Positions 32,510-41,973 are shown, counted from the stretch's first letter. The stretch: 58,409 nt of DNA from Planctomycetota bacterium (GCA_013152205.1 JAADGV010000118.1:1-58409); one strand, 5' to 3'. The notes: generated from the sequence alone by a model not told the origin. Made by a program: numbers and translations.

Positions 32510-34405
32510 CTATTTTCTTTTGGGAGTTACTCTTGTGGATGTGGCGTGGCCGCCACCGCTAACCTGTGCCATTTTTTGGAAAAGGCCCCGACGACGTCGC
32601 CGGAAACCTTGGGCACAAACCGCTAAGAGGCCGCTCAGCACAATGGTTGTGGGTTCGGGAACCATCACCATCGCATTGCTTTGCATGAAATCGATGTCGG
32701 TGTTGCGGAGGATTATTTCCGAGAGGCGTGTCTCGCCGATTGAAGGAAATAGCGAGAGCAGATCGGAATCGTTCAAGTAAAAGAACCGGTCTCCCTCACG
32801 CAGACGAGTGAATTGATCGACAAGAATGGTGTTGAGCAACTCACCCACTAACCCACCGTTGAAAGCGTCTTCAGAAACTGCACCAATCCATAGATCGACG
32901 TCTTCGATCGAGTCATACGCAGTCTGTAGATCGGCGGCAACTTGAGCGTCGCTTGTGATCTCCGAGAAGCTGCTGCGAGGTACGAGCCCAAGGCCTCGAC
33001 GGACATCGTTGTAGCTGGGCAGTCCATGGTCGCGACCCCGTTGGAGGTTCACCGCGACGAGATCTAAGCCGCCGTTGCCTTCATCAAACAAGAAATTACG
33101 AACCTCATCGACAACCAAAGCGTCGACATCTTGGGCTTGCTGAGTCGAGAGGCCTTTGAGCAGCATGTCGACTCCGTTACTTTGAGGAAACTGTGGATCG
33201 AAGAACGCATCTCGCAATGCGACTGAACCTAGCGAGTTCCCGGTGGCATCGACTAGTTGAATTTGTGGCGACAAAAGGGTATGCCCTACTCGATAGGCCG
33301 CATTGGCAAACTCGTTGCTGAGTGTAACATCTCTAGTATCATCGTATCCGTTGTAGGTTGGCAAAGAGTTGGGCCCGATCATCAGAGGCAAAAACTCTTG
33401 GTAGGTGATCGTCTGAATTTGCGCACCAACCGCTTTTCTGCTCATTTGGTAAACGTACTCATCGACATCCACAGGCAAGGCCGGGTTGAGCCCCGCATCG
33501 GCAACGAGTTGATTGAGATCGGACCGGGCCCCTAATTCAGTTGCCAGACGGTTATGCTCTCGAAGAAAGAGCGTGTGGGTTGCCGTGAGGCCAAGCTGCT
33601 CGTTTGCACGAACGTCGCCGGCTAGGAATAGATCTTCAGGCGGCGGAGTCGAGCTACCAGGAGTAACTGGCGGATTGGCATTGGGAAACGGGTTGGTCGC
33701 GCGGTTAAATGGCAGCAACACTTCGCCATTGGAAGCCACGGTCGTTTTCATTTTCCCTGCGGAGAAAGAGCGGAGAAAATCAGCCCGTGGTTGATCGGAG
33801 CCATAGACATTCGAGCCGTCAATGTAGGACGTAATGGCGTTAACCTGCTCGCGTGGTACGGTCGTTCCGGCTCCGGTTCCTGGGGCGGGATCGTTTCGTC
33901 GAAAGGGCAGGAAAGGAAAGCTCGGGTTATACAACGAATCGGTCGGATCGTTGACTGGAATAAGAAAAGGATCGCTGGCGGGCGTTGGCTCTTCTAAGGC
34001 AAAGTCGTGATCGATAAATTGCCCCCATTGCCAAAGCCAATCGGTCGCTCTCGCGGGATTAAGTACCGAAATCGTACCCTGCGCAGAAACCGTATTGCTG
34101 ATATCGCGAGGGTTTGGAAGTCGCGAAGTACCGACGCCGGGGGGCGTGCTGAAATTCGTGATACCGCGTGGGATATCGATGCCATCTTCGTAGGCAGGAG
34201 CGAGCGGATTCGGATCGAAACCGGGCAATGGATTGGCAATCACATCACGAATGCGTACCAACGGCGTGTGTGCGCGGCCTTGGTTTGTGTTGGTGAGATT
34301 GTTGTTTGAACCGTCGATGGTGCGATACTCGATAGCACCTACTGAGTTCACTTGAACAAGTATCGCGGTGAAAAAAGAAATCTTGAGGATGTGTAAATTT
34401 CGCAT
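32510..34405 (-). CDS. Secreted animal-type haem peroxidase with PEP-CTERM signal
   Basis: A 631-residue protein. A signal peptide covers about 1-24. The animal-peroxidase core shows the distal histidine in WGQFIDHDF (H133), SYIDGSNVYG (calcium-site region, 193-202), LFLREHNRLA, and the proximal histidine in YRVGHTLL (H375). The catalytic set is complete, so peroxidase activity is expected. Near the C-terminus is VPEPTTIVLSGLLAV and an arginine cluster (582-606), the exosortase sorting signal. An atypical 25-residue tail follows, encoded partly by a dispersed repeat (32538-32563). The protein is thus an exported, probably surface-sorted peroxidase. No exosortase gene is in view. Confidence 0.9.
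   Translation of the reverse strand: MRNLHILKISFFTAILVQVNSVGAIEYRTIDGSNNNLTNTNQGRAHTPLVRIRDVIANPLPGFDPNPLAPAYEDGIDIPRGITNFSTPPGVGTSRLPNPRDISNTVSAQGTISVLNPARATDWLWQWGQFIDHDFALEEPTPASDPFLIPVNDPTDSLYNPSFPFLPFRRNDPAPGTGAGTTVPREQVNAITSYIDGSNVYGSDQPRADFLRSFSAGKMKTTVASNGEVLLPFNRATNPFPNANPPVTPGSSTPPPEDLFLAGDVRANEQLGLTATHTLFLREHNRLATELGARSDLNQLVADAGLNPALPVDVDEYVYQMSRKAVGAQIQTITYQEFLPLMIGPNSLPTYNGYDDTRDVTLSNEFANAAYRVGHTLLSPQIQLVDATGNSLGSVALRDAFFDPQFPQSNGVDMLLKGLSTQQAQDVDALVVDEVRNFLFDEGNGGLDLVAVNLQRGRDHGLPSYNDVRRGLGLVPRSSFSEITSDAQVAADLQTAYDSIEDVDLWIGAVSEDAFNGGLVGELLNTILVDQFTRLREGDRFFYLNDSDLLSLFPSIGETRLSEIILRNTDIDFMQSNAMVMVPEPTTIVLSGLLAVCAQGFRRRRRGLFQKMAQVSGGGHATSTRVTPKRK
32538..32563 (+). repeat. GTGGCGTGGCCGCCACCGCTAAC repeat, copy 3 (inside a gene 3' end)
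   Basis: GATGTGGCGTGGCCGCCACC and GCTAAC, with perfect hairpin arms (GTGGC / GCCAC). It lies within the last codons of the haem peroxidase frame, so it encodes part of that protein's extra tail on the minus strand. Confidence 0.82.
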
Positions 34406-34529
34406 GATTGAAACCTTTCATAGATGAACGCCCCAGGCTGTGCTGCATAGAAAAAACGTCGGCGCAGCGCAGCCCTACTCTTGGCGAATTTAACGTGAGA
34501 ATTTGAATAAGCAGGATTCAATTGTGGCG

Positions 34530-35195
34530 TTACCATCGCCGACAAAACATGAGTCCAGCTGTTCCGAGAAGTAGCAAGAGCAGTGAGGACGGTTCGGGAA
34601 CCGTAGCCAATTGTGCGGCGGCACCCTGGTTGGCGTAATTTTGTTGCCAGAGCAAGTAATCGGCTCCGTCAACATCGCCATCAGAATCGCCATCGCCATC
34701 GGTAAACAATGCACCCGAGTTGGTGCCAAAACCGTTTTCCCACAGGAGCAGATCGCCACCGTCGACGAGCTTATTGCCCGTGAAATCGCCTGGGAGTGCT
34801 GCCTCGATAAGAAAGCTAGAGTTACTTACCGAGTAGTAATCCTGCCCGCTGTTGTCCTGTCGTACGCGTACCCAAGCATCGGCGATGTCGACGTTAGGAA
34901 CATTCCAATCGTAGTTATGCAACGAGCCAGCGGTTGGATCACCGAGCGGAATGTCGGCGGCAATCTCTATCCACGGCCCTGTAGGCCCGTCTGTGGAGTA
35001 CCAGAGGTCCCAGTCAATTGTGCCGTGCTGAACGATGGGCTGCCACTGGATGGGAAACGTGAATCCACCGTCTAGCGATTCTCCTCCGACCGGCGAATTG
35101 AGGACGACATGTGCGTGCACAATGCCATGGGTGAGAAAGATGACGGCTAATGCGCAATACCCCTTGCGCGCAACCTGAGAACTACAAAAGAACAT
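34530..35195 (-). CDS. Secreted PEP-CTERM protein with dockerin-like calcium loops
   Basis: About 221 residues from MFFCSSQ, which has a GGAGAAG ribosome site; the longer frame to 35273 is not needed. Signal peptide about 1-28. An Ig/FN3-like domain (about 29-135; SPVGGESL onward, then WDLWYSTDGPTGPW) is followed by two dockerin-type calcium loops: GDFTGNKLVDGGDLLLW and DGDGDSDGDVDGADYLLW. The C-terminus is VPEPSSLLLLLLGTAGL with a terminal CRRW, a typical PEP-CTERM sorting signal. It is transcribed toward the peroxidase gene on the same strand, 124 bp before it. Confidence 0.9.
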   Translation of the reverse strand: MFFCSSQVARKGYCALAVIFLTHGIVHAHVVLNSPVGGESLDGGFTFPIQWQPIVQHGTIDWDLWYSTDGPTGPWIEIAADIPLGDPTAGSLHNYDWNVPNVDIADAWVRVRQDNSGQDYYSVSNSSFLIEAALPGDFTGNKLVDGGDLLLWENGFGTNSGALFTDGDGDSDGDVDGADYLLWQQNYANQGAAAQLATVPEPSSLLLLLLGTAGLMFCRRW

Positions 35196-35733
35196 TTTCT
35201 TCTCCTTTCCGAACGAGAGAGACGAGCAGGCGAGCATTTGCGTGCATGGTAAGACGCAGAAAAATCGCAGCACTCATCCTCCGTCAGCGTGCCCCTGTTC
35301 TGTCGTCGCGAGATTCTGTTCCAAGAGAAATCACGAAGAGGCGAGCAGTTAAACATAACTCTCCTCCTTTGAACATCCCCCAAATCGGGCTAGACGGAAG
35401 AGGCACGTGCTTCCGATTCCTCCCTAGAATAGGTCGCTAAGTTATTTACTAACCATTAGTTACATCTCCAGGAGTTTCTTGCAATGCTTAGGAAGCATGA
35501 AATAAATTTTGCCAACACCCGCACCGCTAGCACTTTCGTCGGTGATCTCTGGATTTGGGGAGTTTTTGTGGCAAATGGTCTGGCGAGAAGCTGCTGTCAT
35601 TTCTAGAATTCGTCGCCCTTCAATTTGGGGCGAGTGCGTTGCAGGTCTACTTCTATGCGCAAGGGTTTTGCGCGGAGTGAATACTGTGATGAGGATTAGA
35701 CCCTAACACCAGTATTTCATCTACCGGTGAGTT
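35196..35733. other. Divergent intergenic region before the large secreted protein
   Basis: A 540-bp gap without a supported gene; the frames in it are short and lack protein character. It must contain promoters for the PEP-CTERM operon (leftward) and the 1302-residue protein (rightward). A GGACAAGGACGTCC palindrome (35740-35753), possibly a diverged GGCCAGGATGGCC repeat, lies at the very start of the next frame. Confidence 0.5.
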
Positions 35734-38700
35734 ATGTTCGGACAAGGACGTCCGATATTTTGTAGAGTTTTTCGAGACCGCTTTGCGGTGCCGCATCAGC
35801 GTGCCGTCGCGAGTCGTTTTGTGGGCTGCGCAGTTGCAACGATTCTTTGTTGGCTGGCAGTGGTTAGTCTTGGTTTTTCTGAAGAGACGACCGCTCGCCT
35901 GCGACTGGCTTGGGGTAGTGGGGGCGAGACGAAGCAGCGTTGGACCGGCAGTATCTCCATCGATGGTGCCAAGCTTTCCGACTTGCAACCGCTAGGTGTG
36001 GAAGTTGACGCACCGGCGGGGCTTCTTGTTGTTGGTGAACGGCTTGTTATCGGACCGCTGGTCAAACGTGGTTTTGATGGTTGCGACGTCACCGTGCAAG
36101 CCGACGAAGAGGCGATGGTTCGAGTTGAGTTGCGCACCGACCAGTCGCCTCATCCGACAATTATTGAAACGCCACTCAGGCAGATCATTCGCGAACAACT
36201 GCGTCGTCCGCTTGACGCACCGGGAAGCTTCTTTTTGGCCCACCGTTCGCCGGGAGATCGGCTGCGAGTGATTTTATCTCGTGATCATTTGGTGTTCGAT
36301 CCCGAGGAATCTTGGACGTTGCGCTTGGAGCCCAACTTGCAGGAAGAGTTGGGCCAAGAGCCTGCTCAGCTAAACATTCAATTGCGTGCAGCGGGTGACA
36401 AAGAGGTAATTTGGCAAGCGGGCCGTCAGATTACGTCCGCAGACAAAGAGCCGCTCGAATTTGAAATTGAGTGTCCAGCCCAGGAGGGAGCCTACCATCT
36501 GACCATTTCGGCTCGAATCCCGGAAGGATTTGCTACCCGATTTGTTCCTGGGCGGCGTGCGAAGGTGCTTGCCAGCAGAGAAGTTGAGTTTGTGGTCGTC
36601 GATCCCTTGGCAAAGCTGCCGATGCTTACGGAGGCTTGGCAACCATTGCTGACCATCGATCCGGCTAACCCAAGTTGGTGGCAACGCTTGCCGGCCTGGG
36701 CACAAACCGCTCGTTTCAACGGCAAGCCAACGGGAACTACGGGCAATATCCGGCCTGTCGTTCGAGATACCGCAGCCGGAAAAATCGTTGAACTGCCTTC
36801 CACTGCGTCGGGCACCGAGCCCAACTGGCAATCCTATACGTTGCCTGTGCGTGAGACGGGAATACCCCATCTGGTCGAATTGAAATACCCACTAGATCAA
36901 GAACAGCATTTAGAAATTAGTGTAATAGAACCCAACGCCGCGGGCCTTGTGATGAAGATTGGCGGAAGTTCTGGGCTCTATAGCCAAGGAGTGGTTCGCA
37001 CTGGCCGTGGAGAGATGGGAACCCACCAATTGATATTCTGGCCTCGAACCAAAACGCCTCAGCTACTGATCGTCAACCGCCATTCAAAATCGGCGGCCCA
37101 ATATGGCAAGATCAGCTTGTCTCAACATGACTATGATGTAGAAGCGACCGCCGAGACTCCCTTGTTATCTGGCCAAGGACGCATTGTTGCCGGCTATATT
37201 TCTAAGCCGACCTATCCAGCAAACTTTGGCGCTGCAGAGATGCTCGATGCGAAGAGCGGCTTGAGCGTGCAAAGTTGGTCTACTTTTTTGGAGGGTGCCA
37301 ATCGGCTGGCGCAATACCTTCGCTACAGTGGGCAAAATTCGGTAGTGCTCTCGGTTGCTGCGGACGGTAGCGCGTTGTATCCGAGCAAAGTCTTAAACCC
37401 CTCGCCACGATACGACACGGGTATGCTGGCCTCAAATGGCCAAGACCCTCTTCATAAAGATGTGCTGGAACTGCTGCTGCGAGTATTCGATCGCGAGGGA
37501 ATTCGCATTATACCGGCTGTGCAGTTCGCAGCGCCACTGCCAGCACTTGAGCAACTTCGGCTGAGCAATGATGACCAACAGGTTGGCATCGCCTGCATCG
37601 GGCCACGCGGCACTACTTGGCAACAAGAAAATCTGGAGTCGCATGGGCTTGCCCCACACTACAACTTGCTGAACCAAACAGTTCAAGCAGAACTGCGCCG
37701 CCTGGTTTCGGAGTTACCCCGACGCTATAGCAAACATGCGTCGTTCGCGGGGGTGGCTGTGCAACTGTCGGGCAATGGCTATGGAATGCTTCCTGGCTTG
37801 AACTGGGGGCTCGACGACTCGACGGTGGCCGCATTCACACAGGAGACAGGCATTCGTTTAGCCGGAGAAGGCCCGCTGAGATTTCGTGATCGGGCAAATC
37901 AATTGCTTGGTGCTGAACGAGAGCGATGGGCAGCTTGGCGAGTTAAGCAACTTGTTGAGTTTTATTCTCAGCTTGCAAAAGAACTACAAGCTGAGCGTAG
38001 AGACCTGCAACTGATGCTGACGACCGAAGACCTATTCGCAGGCGGAGCGCTTCAGCGGCGAGTGCGACAATCGTTGGCCTCCCCCGTGCGATTAAGCCAA
38101 GTGCTGTTTGAACACGGGATAGATATTGCACGCTTGAACGAATTGCCCGAGGTGATTGCTCTGCCACCCTATCGGCTGGCAGCCAGCGATCGTTTGCAAG
38201 ACCGAGCGCTGGATTTGCGGATCAACTCGTCGACCGACCAGGGTGAGCTGCTCTCGCTCAGTACTCGAACGGCTTCGTTGTTTCATCATTCGACAAGTCG
38301 CAATCACTTGCGATCGTTCGATCAGCGAGGCCCGTTTGGGCCAGACCGTACGTACCTTACGTTATCCGACCAACCCATGCCGGCGGGTGACGCACAGCGG
38401 CGACATATAATTCGGGCGTTGTCTCGCCATGATGTTTATACCCTTGTCGATGGGGGTGAATTCTTGCCACTTGCCCAACAAGCAACAACGCGCGAGTTAC
38501 TGCGAACCATTCAGCAGTTACCCGGTCTTGAAACGCCGGCTCGGACTCGCAAAAAGCAGCCTGTGGTTTTGCGAACCTATCGTTCGGAAGCGTCGACGAC
38601 TCTGGCAGTGATCAATGAGTCGCCTTGGGCAGTGACGGTGAAATTGCCGCTAAAAACCTCGGCAATATGCGGCTGGCGAAGGCTAGGCGTGCAAGACGAT

Positions 38701-39642
38701 GTGGCGGAAAGCTCGGGCAGGCTTGCCGAGGACTCGCAAGAGTGGCTCGTTGAACTTAAACCCTACGACCTGCGGGCTTGGCGATTTGAATCGGCAACGG
38801 TGCGTGTCGGAGAGCTGCAAGTTTCGTTGCCTGAGCTGGCTAATGAAGACCTTAGGCAGAGGATCGAAAAGATTGAATCCCGAACGGGCAATTTGAATAT
38901 TGAGCGACGCTACCTTCAGTTGCAGAACCCAGGATTCGAGCTGGAAGAGGAGGGTGTCCGATTACTTGGCTGGCAACCTCGGGTGGGATCTGCCGGGAAA
39001 GTTGAAGTTACGACTAGCGAGCCACAATCGGGAACGCGCGCAGTGCGATTGCAGAGTGACGATGGCATTGGCGTGGCCGTGCAGAGCCATTTGTTCCCCA
39101 TGCCAGAGACCGGTCAGCTCGTCGTGAGCGCGTATTTGAAAGGCAAAAAGATGCCGACGAACGCTCGCCTTTATATCGCATTGGAAGACGGCAGCGGCGG
39201 GCGAACTTATCGGCAGTATGCCACACTGGGTGGCGAGCGTAAGCTTGACGAGCAATGGGCCCGTTATGAGTTTCCCGTCGACGACCTACCCATCGACTCT
39301 GCGGGACAAATGCGAATTCAATTTCACCTTACCGGTAAGGCAGAGGTGTTGATCGACGACGTAGAATTGTATGACCTGCGATTTGACAAGGCCCGACGAG
39401 GGGCGTTGGTCAAACGCGTCTATGCGGCGAAAACTGCGTTGGATAGCGGACAGGTGACCGACTGTTTGCGATTGGTCGATGAATACTGGTCGCAGTACTT
39501 GGTGGAGTTCGTACCACCGTTCGAGACGGAAACGGTTCAGCTTGCTGAGCAATTGCCTACGCCTGAAAGCAAAGTAGAGGAGGAGGAAAAGCCTGGGATT
39601 GGGACGCGACTGCGGGGGTGGGTGCCTCGTATTTGGCGTTGA
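35734..39642 (+). CDS. Large secreted protein with TIM-barrel glycosidase-like core and C-terminal carbohydrate-binding-like domain
   Basis: 1302 residues. The N-terminus is long, with a hydrophobic signal segment at about 30-50 (FVGCAVATILCWLAVVSLGF); a GTG at 35788 is an alternative start. Residues about 55-470 look beta-rich. From about 480 (AGYISKPTYPANFG) to 960 the alternating pattern resembles family-10-like glycosyl hydrolase proteins (GHL10 type), with YSGQNSVVLSVAADGSALYP and REGIRIIPAVQFAAP. I could not confirm catalytic acids. Residues about 1055-1213 (NPGFELEEEG to KAEVLIDDVELYD) resemble a CBM4/9-type jelly roll. The last 90 residues are charged. Substrate unknown. Confidence 0.7.
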   Translation: MFGQGRPIFCRVFRDRFAVPHQRAVASRFVGCAVATILCWLAVVSLGFSEETTARLRLAWGSGGETKQRWTGSISIDGAKLSDLQPLGVEVDAPAGLLVVGERLVIGPLVKRGFDGCDVTVQADEEAMVRVELRTDQSPHPTIIETPLRQIIREQLRRPLDAPGSFFLAHRSPGDRLRVILSRDHLVFDPEESWTLRLEPNLQEELGQEPAQLNIQLRAAGDKEVIWQAGRQITSADKEPLEFEIECPAQEGAYHLTISARIPEGFATRFVPGRRAKVLASREVEFVVVDPLAKLPMLTEAWQPLLTIDPANPSWWQRLPAWAQTARFNGKPTGTTGNIRPVVRDTAAGKIVELPSTASGTEPNWQSYTLPVRETGIPHLVELKYPLDQEQHLEISVIEPNAAGLVMKIGGSSGLYSQGVVRTGRGEMGTHQLIFWPRTKTPQLLIVNRHSKSAAQYGKISLSQHDYDVEATAETPLLSGQGRIVAGYISKPTYPANFGAAEMLDAKSGLSVQSWSTFLEGANRLAQYLRYSGQNSVVLSVAADGSALYPSKVLNPSPRYDTGMLASNGQDPLHKDVLELLLRVFDREGIRIIPAVQFAAPLPALEQLRLSNDDQQVGIACIGPRGTTWQQENLESHGLAPHYNLLNQTVQAELRRLVSELPRRYSKHASFAGVAVQLSGNGYGMLPGLNWGLDDSTVAAFTQETGIRLAGEGPLRFRDRANQLLGAERERWAAWRVKQLVEFYSQLAKELQAERRDLQLMLTTEDLFAGGALQRRVRQSLASPVRLSQVLFEHGIDIARLNELPEVIALPPYRLAASDRLQDRALDLRINSSTDQGELLSLSTRTASLFHHSTSRNHLRSFDQRGPFGPDRTYLTLSDQPMPAGDAQRRHIIRALSRHDVYTLVDGGEFLPLAQQATTRELLRTIQQLPGLETPARTRKKQPVVLRTYRSEASTTLAVINESPWAVTVKLPLKTSAICGWRRLGVQDDVAESSGRLAEDSQEWLVELKPYDLRAWRFESATVRVGELQVSLPELANEDLRQRIEKIESRTGNLNIERRYLQLQNPGFELEEEGVRLLGWQPRVGSAGKVEVTTSEPQSGTRAVRLQSDDGIGVAVQSHLFPMPETGQLVVSAYLKGKKMPTNARLYIALEDGSGGRTYRQYATLGGERKLDEQWARYEFPVDDLPIDSAGQMRIQFHLTGKAEVLIDDVELYDLRFDKARRGALVKRVYAAKTALDSGQVTDCLRLVDEYWSQYLVEFVPPFETETVQLAEQLPTPESKVEEEEKPGIGTRLRGWVPRIWR

Positions 39643-39683
39643 TGCAGGGGAGTTAGCGAGTATTGCCTTTTCTGTTCGCGGGA

Positions 39684-39709
39684 GGATGTCGTGGCCGACA
39701 CCGCTAACG
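39684..39709 (+). repeat. GATGTCGTGGCCGACACCGCTAAC repeat, copy 4
   Basis: Relative to other copies, both arms carry a compensating change (GTGTC / GACAC rather than GTGGC / GCCAC), which keeps the hairpin. It lies between the convergent 1302-residue protein gene and the dus gene. Confidence 0.8.
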
Positions 39710-39717
39710 AATCCACT

Positions 39718-40794
39718 TTAGAGAGTCATGGGCTTTGCAAAAGTTGCCCGGGGGTTGGGTTCTTCTACGATTGGGTCTACGCCTGGGGCATCGGTGGCGT
39801 ACCACTTGTTTAGCACTTCGCGCCAGGCTCCTGCTTGCTTGACGGTGCAGAAACCGGCACGGACTTCTTCGTGCTGAGGGTGTAGCTGCGAATACTTGAT
39901 GCCAAATTTTCGCATCGGGGCGACACAGCGTTGTGCCCCGTAAAGCTCTTCGGCTAGCGAATAGTGTTCGGCAATGACCTCGCGCTGCTCGAACAGCGTG
40001 GGTGGTTTAGGAAGTGGCAAGCCGGCGGCGAGCGCTCGGGTTTGCTGGAAGATCCACGGATTGCCGATCGCTCCGCGTGCAACTGTTACGCCATCGACGC
40101 CGGTGTAGCGCATCATGTCGATGCAAGCCTGGGCATCGAACAGATCGCCGCTGCCTAGCACCACCCGGTCGCCAGCGTGTTGTTTTAATTCGCGGAGAAA
40201 CTCCCAGCTCGAAGGGCCATCATAACGCTGCACGACGGTGCGACCATGCACGGTAATGGCGGCAACCCCAAGTTGGTAGGCGCCCTCGAAAATTTGATAA
40301 AACGAATCACGGCTTTCGCTGCTGTCGTCAATGCCACGACGCATTTTTACGGTGACGGGGATATGCGGTGGGACCGCTTCGCGGACGTGTGCAATGATTT
40401 CTAACGCGACGACCGGTTGGCTGAGATGAAATCCGCCACGGCAACGGCCGAGCACTTTCTTCACAGGGCAGCCGAAGTTGATGTCGATGACGTCGAAGCC
40501 GTGCTCGACAAGTCGCTTTGCTGCGGGGCCGAATTGTTCGGGCTCGGCCCCCATGAGTTGACCGCCCACGGGGTGCTCTTCGGGGGCGACATACATGATG
40601 TGACGATTTTTCGTCCGCTGCTTTACCTGAAGGATAAATTTGTCGAGCATCACTTCGCACAGGGTATACGAAGCGCCCAATCGCTTGGCGATACATCGCA
40701 TAGCGGTGTCGCTATAGCCGCTGAGAGCAGCCTGCACGACGGGAAAGTCGAGCTCGACATTGCCAATTTTCAGTTTGGTGGGCAGGGTATTCAT
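39718..40794 (-). CDS. dus: tRNA-dihydrouridine synthase (Dus family)
   Basis: A 358-residue FMN enzyme that reduces uridine to dihydrouridine in tRNA. The catalytic cysteine is in NFGCPVKKV (C109). FMN and tRNA contact regions include GGQLMGAEPEQF, VKMRRGID, VHGRTVVQRY and GVTVARGAIGNPWIF. The C-terminal helical domain is present. It most resembles DusB-type enzymes in layout, but the subtype cannot be assigned with confidence. Its end is next to repeat copy 4; the queG gene lies just upstream on the same strand. Confidence 0.92.
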   Translation of the reverse strand: MNTLPTKLKIGNVELDFPVVQAALSGYSDTAMRCIAKRLGASYTLCEVMLDKFILQVKQRTKNRHIMYVAPEEHPVGGQLMGAEPEQFGPAAKRLVEHGFDVIDINFGCPVKKVLGRCRGGFHLSQPVVALEIIAHVREAVPPHIPVTVKMRRGIDDSSESRDSFYQIFEGAYQLGVAAITVHGRTVVQRYDGPSSWEFLRELKQHAGDRVVLGSGDLFDAQACIDMMRYTGVDGVTVARGAIGNPWIFQQTRALAAGLPLPKPPTLFEQREVIAEHYSLAEELYGAQRCVAPMRKFGIKYSQLHPQHEEVRAGFCTVKQAGAWREVLNKWYATDAPGVDPIVEEPNPRATFAKPMTL

Positions 40795-40845
40795 TCTGTT
40801 GTTCTATTGTTGAAATCGGGGACGCTACGTCAAGCTTTGGTGCTG

Positions 40846-41973
40846 CTAGCCTTCGCTAAGCGCGGCTTTGATTTCTTGGGTGACGTGTGGGTCGTCTTCT
40901 TGGAGTTGGCGGGCTTGTAGAATCTCTTTGGCGCGAGGGGTCGCGAATTGTCCCAATGCCCAGGCACAGGCGCCGCGGACTAGGGGTTCGTCGTCTGATA
41001 GTCCTTTGGTTAGCGCTGGCAAAGCGGGCTGGTGTTGCTGATTGCCTAGTACAATGGCGGCGTTGCGGAGCAAGCCGCGTCGGTGCGCTCGCCAGAGCGG
41101 GGTACGGCGATACTGCTCGCGAAATTGCGACTCGTCTAAGTCGAATAGCGATTGCAGATCGACCGGGTTTCGTTTTTCTTGTGGAAAGAAATCGTTCTCG
41201 GCAGTTTGAGGCACCTCGTTATTCCAGGGGCAGACCGTCTGGCAAACGTCGCAACCGAAGAGCCAATCTCCGATGCCGCTGCGTAGTTCGGTGGGAATCG
41301 TGTCTTGGAGTTCTATCGTTAGGTAGCTGATGCAGCGAGACGCATCGAGGACGTAGGGCTTTGAAAATGCGTCGGTCGGGCAGGCATCGAGGCAAGCCGT
41401 GCAGGTGCCGCAATGGTTGTTCATGTGCGGGTCGTCGTAAGCCAGCGTCTGATCGGTCAGCAGAGCGGCGAGAAAGAAATAGCTGCCTGCGTGTTTTGAG
41501 AGCAGTAGTGTGTTTTTGCCAACCCAACCCAGGCCAGCCAGTTGTGCGAATTCTCGCTCAAGGAATGGGGCGGTGTCGACGACTCCGCGAGTCTTGGCCT
41601 CGGGAACCAGTTTTCGAAAGTCGTCGGCCAATTGATGTAGACGATCTCGAATCAGATCGTGGTAGTCGACCGTTCCCCAAGCGTATCGAGAGACGCTTGC
41701 GGAGCCAGACTGTGGTTGGCGAGGCGGCACGGTGCTGTATGGCATTGCAAGCATCACGATACTTCGGACCCCGTCGAGTACGTGGCGGGGATGTTCGTAG
41801 GCGTGGCGGCGGTCGGCAATGTAGTGCATCTGGCCGGCATATCCGGCTTCGAGCCAGTCGTCCAGGTGGCTTAGCCCGCCGGGGGTAACCGCCGGGCAGA
41901 TGCCGCAAAGTTGGAAACCTAGTTCGGCAGCACGGTGCTTGAGGTGGTCGGATAGGTCGGCTGGCGGGTGCAT
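40846..41973 (-). CDS. queG: Epoxyqueuosine reductase QueG
   Basis: QueG performs the last step of queuosine formation in tRNA using cobalamin and two [4Fe-4S] clusters. The start MHPPADLS gives 375 residues, close to the family length; an upstream ATG at 42036 adds 21 residues. Cysteine blocks CGTCTACLDACPTDAF and FGCDVCQTVCPW provide the cluster ligands. DTAPFLEREFAQLAGLGWVG is the family core motif. The C-terminal part contains a HEAT-like repeat (LVRGACAWALGQF). It lies upstream of dus, giving a small tRNA-modification group. Confidence 0.95.
   Translation of the reverse strand: MHPPADLSDHLKHRAAELGFQLCGICPAVTPGGLSHLDDWLEAGYAGQMHYIADRRHAYEHPRHVLDGVRSIVMLAMPYSTVPPRQPQSGSASVSRYAWGTVDYHDLIRDRLHQLADDFRKLVPEAKTRGVVDTAPFLEREFAQLAGLGWVGKNTLLLSKHAGSYFFLAALLTDQTLAYDDPHMNNHCGTCTACLDACPTDAFSKPYVLDASRCISYLTIELQDTIPTELRSGIGDWLFGCDVCQTVCPWNNEVPQTAENDFFPQEKRNPVDLQSLFDLDESQFREQYRRTPLWRAHRRGLLRNAAIVLGNQQHQPALPALTKGLSDDEPLVRGACAWALGQFATPRAKEILQARQLQEDDPHVTQEIKAALSEG

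Noticed and set aside
35147..35706. Small frames in the gap before the 1302-residue protein
   Set aside because: Short, overlapping each other on both strands, no ribosome sites or domain features.
41361..41888. 175-residue plus-strand frame opposite queG
   Set aside because: Arg-rich shadow of the cysteine-rich QueG coding sequence.
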